NCBI RefSeq assembly: GCF_018991925.1
Contig: NW_024756914.1
Location: 11,081,218-11,145,217, forward strand
Origin: Homarus americanus
Lineage: Eukaryota; Arthropoda; Malacostraca; Decapoda; Nephropidae
DNA length: 64,000 nt
Reading direction: 5' to 3'
Shown here one piece after another: positions 63,262-64,000 of this stretch. Position 1 is the first letter of the stretch. Every line of letters begins with the position of its first letter. The translations under genes and the position numbers were made by a program. A model generated the notes under the pieces. It had not been told where the DNA came from and ran no database searches. It was given only the letters and a program-made list of their open reading frames with translations.

Positions 63262-63432
63262 AATACTGTACTGTACAGTACAGTGTATACTATAGTACAG
63301 TACTGTGCAGTATGCACTGTTGTACTGTACAGTATAGTATAGTACAGTACTGTGCAGTATACACTGTTGTACTGTGCTGTACAGTACAGTACAGTACAAT
63401 ACAGTACTGCACTGTACTGTACTGTACAGTAT
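63262..63432. repeat. GTACTGTACAGTAC palindromic patch
   Basis: About 170 bp of overlapping ACTGTACAGTACAGT and GTGCAGTATRCACTGTTGTA words. Part is a direct duplication (63299-63333 and 63349-63375). It is self-complementary throughout. Confidence 0.85.
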
Positions 63433-63530
63433 TTTAAAAATTTCAAATGTCTTATGATCCTTTCATCAAGGCTTCTAAGCCTAAATATCTTATGATTCTT
63501 TTTTAACTAAATTAAATTTTTTTCTTGCAG

Positions 63531-63704
63531 GCCCAGAAGCAGATTTTCAATCTTATGAAGTTTGACAGTTACTCTAGGTTCTTGAAGTCAAGTCTATACA
63601 ATGATTGTGTATCTCGGGACATGAGAGGCCAAACTCTTCCTTACCCTGGTGATGAGACTCTTGATCCTGACCTTAGGATAGCACAAGAAGACTCCCATGT
63701 TAAG
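63531..63704 (+). CDS. RGS12/loco-like gene, exon F (end of RGS domain)
   Basis: 58 codons between TTTTTTCTTGCAG (63530, excellent acceptor) and AAG|GTATTA (63705), phase 0 both sides. AQKQIFNLMKFDSYSRFLKS followed by SLYNDCV completes the RGS box. QIFNLMKFDSYxRFxKSxLY is diagnostic for RGS12, RGS14 and Drosophila loco, as opposed to other RGS subfamilies. The RGS box is then about 118 residues, the normal size. The tail (RDMRGQTLPYPGDETLDPDL) leads to the post-RGS linker. In the family, Ras-binding and GoLoco domains follow, so they should lie downstream of this window. Confidence 0.95.
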
Positions 63705-63998
63705 GTATTACAGTATACTCTACAGCAATTAAATTTCTAAGACACAGATAAAGGATATTTTAATAGTACAGTATTGGAACTGTTTATGAATAACAATACT
63801 GTTCTATATTGTGAAGGCTGTCATTCATACTGCTGTAATAGATGTGTTATATTCTGGTCTTCCTCATCTACAATGCCCCAAATATCTCTTCTGTTGTACA
63901 TATATTCTTTAATCCTAAAACACTGGAAACTGTTTTAGTCTTCCTTGAAAGGGTCAGTTGGCTGATTGACTCATTTATTTAATTAATTTTCTTTGCAG

Positions 63999-64000
63999 TT
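63999..64000 (+). CDS. First two bases of the next RGS-gene exon
   Basis: TTTTCTTTGCAG at 63987-63998 is a strong acceptor and the window ends two bases into the presumed exon. Confidence 0.55.

Overview
The window looks like a stretch of a repeat-rich arthropod genome, most likely a decapod crustacean. The grounds are very low gene density, introns with GT/AG borders, (CCTAA)n pentamers matching the common arthropod telomere word, many long (CA)n, (TA)n and (ATT)n tracts, long minisatellite arrays, and several families of broken non-LTR retrotransposons and TIR DNA transposons. The crustacean assignment is inference. There is nothing prokaryotic, no CRISPR array and no operon. Two runs of exactly 100 N (6939-7038 and 32497-32596) are scaffold gaps inside tandem arrays.

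Layout. 1-14.4 kb is an almost unbroken chain of unrelated minisatellites with unit lengths of 20, 19, 18, 52 and 22 bp, followed by a pyrimidine-rich tract, a purine-rich tract and a CCACRCCACAC-type array. It is preceded by the 3' end of a dead LINE. 14.5-22.6 kb holds a SINE-like tRNA relic, LINE copy 1, a good-looking minus-strand first coding exon (16485-17288), an inverted pair of LINE C-terminal fragments, a 45-bp minisatellite, a (CA)n tract of about 183 units and a LINE RNase H fragment. 22.6-46.9 kb is again mostly arrays (28/26-bp, 30-bp, 21-bp, 16-bp and others), a G-rich 1.2-kb block, a mariner-like element with long TIRs and some anonymous low-copy sequence.

The gene-bearing end is 47-64 kb, plus strand. 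A 270-codon Ser/Lys/Arg-rich exon (47197-48006) is followed, after an 11-kb transposon-filled intron, by five exons (59145-63704). These encode the linker and complete RGS domain of an R12-type regulator of G-protein signalling (RGS12/RGS14/Drosophila loco family). All visible introns are phase 0, and a splice acceptor at the last bases of the window starts the next exon. The gene therefore continues beyond the window, where the family's Ras-binding and GoLoco domains would be expected.

The 48-59 kb intron carries a 1,390-bp hAT element with a perfect 8-bp target duplication, LINE copy 2 with a 322-bp MITE nested in it, a second inverted MITE copy, and SINE-like and (TA)n sequence. The 61-63.5 kb intron carries a pogo-like TIR element, an 84-bp hairpin element and a dense GTACTGTAC-type palindromic patch. 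Only two loci look like host protein genes: the RGS gene and the unidentified minus-strand exon near 17 kb. Nearly every other long open frame is produced by stop-free tandem repeats.
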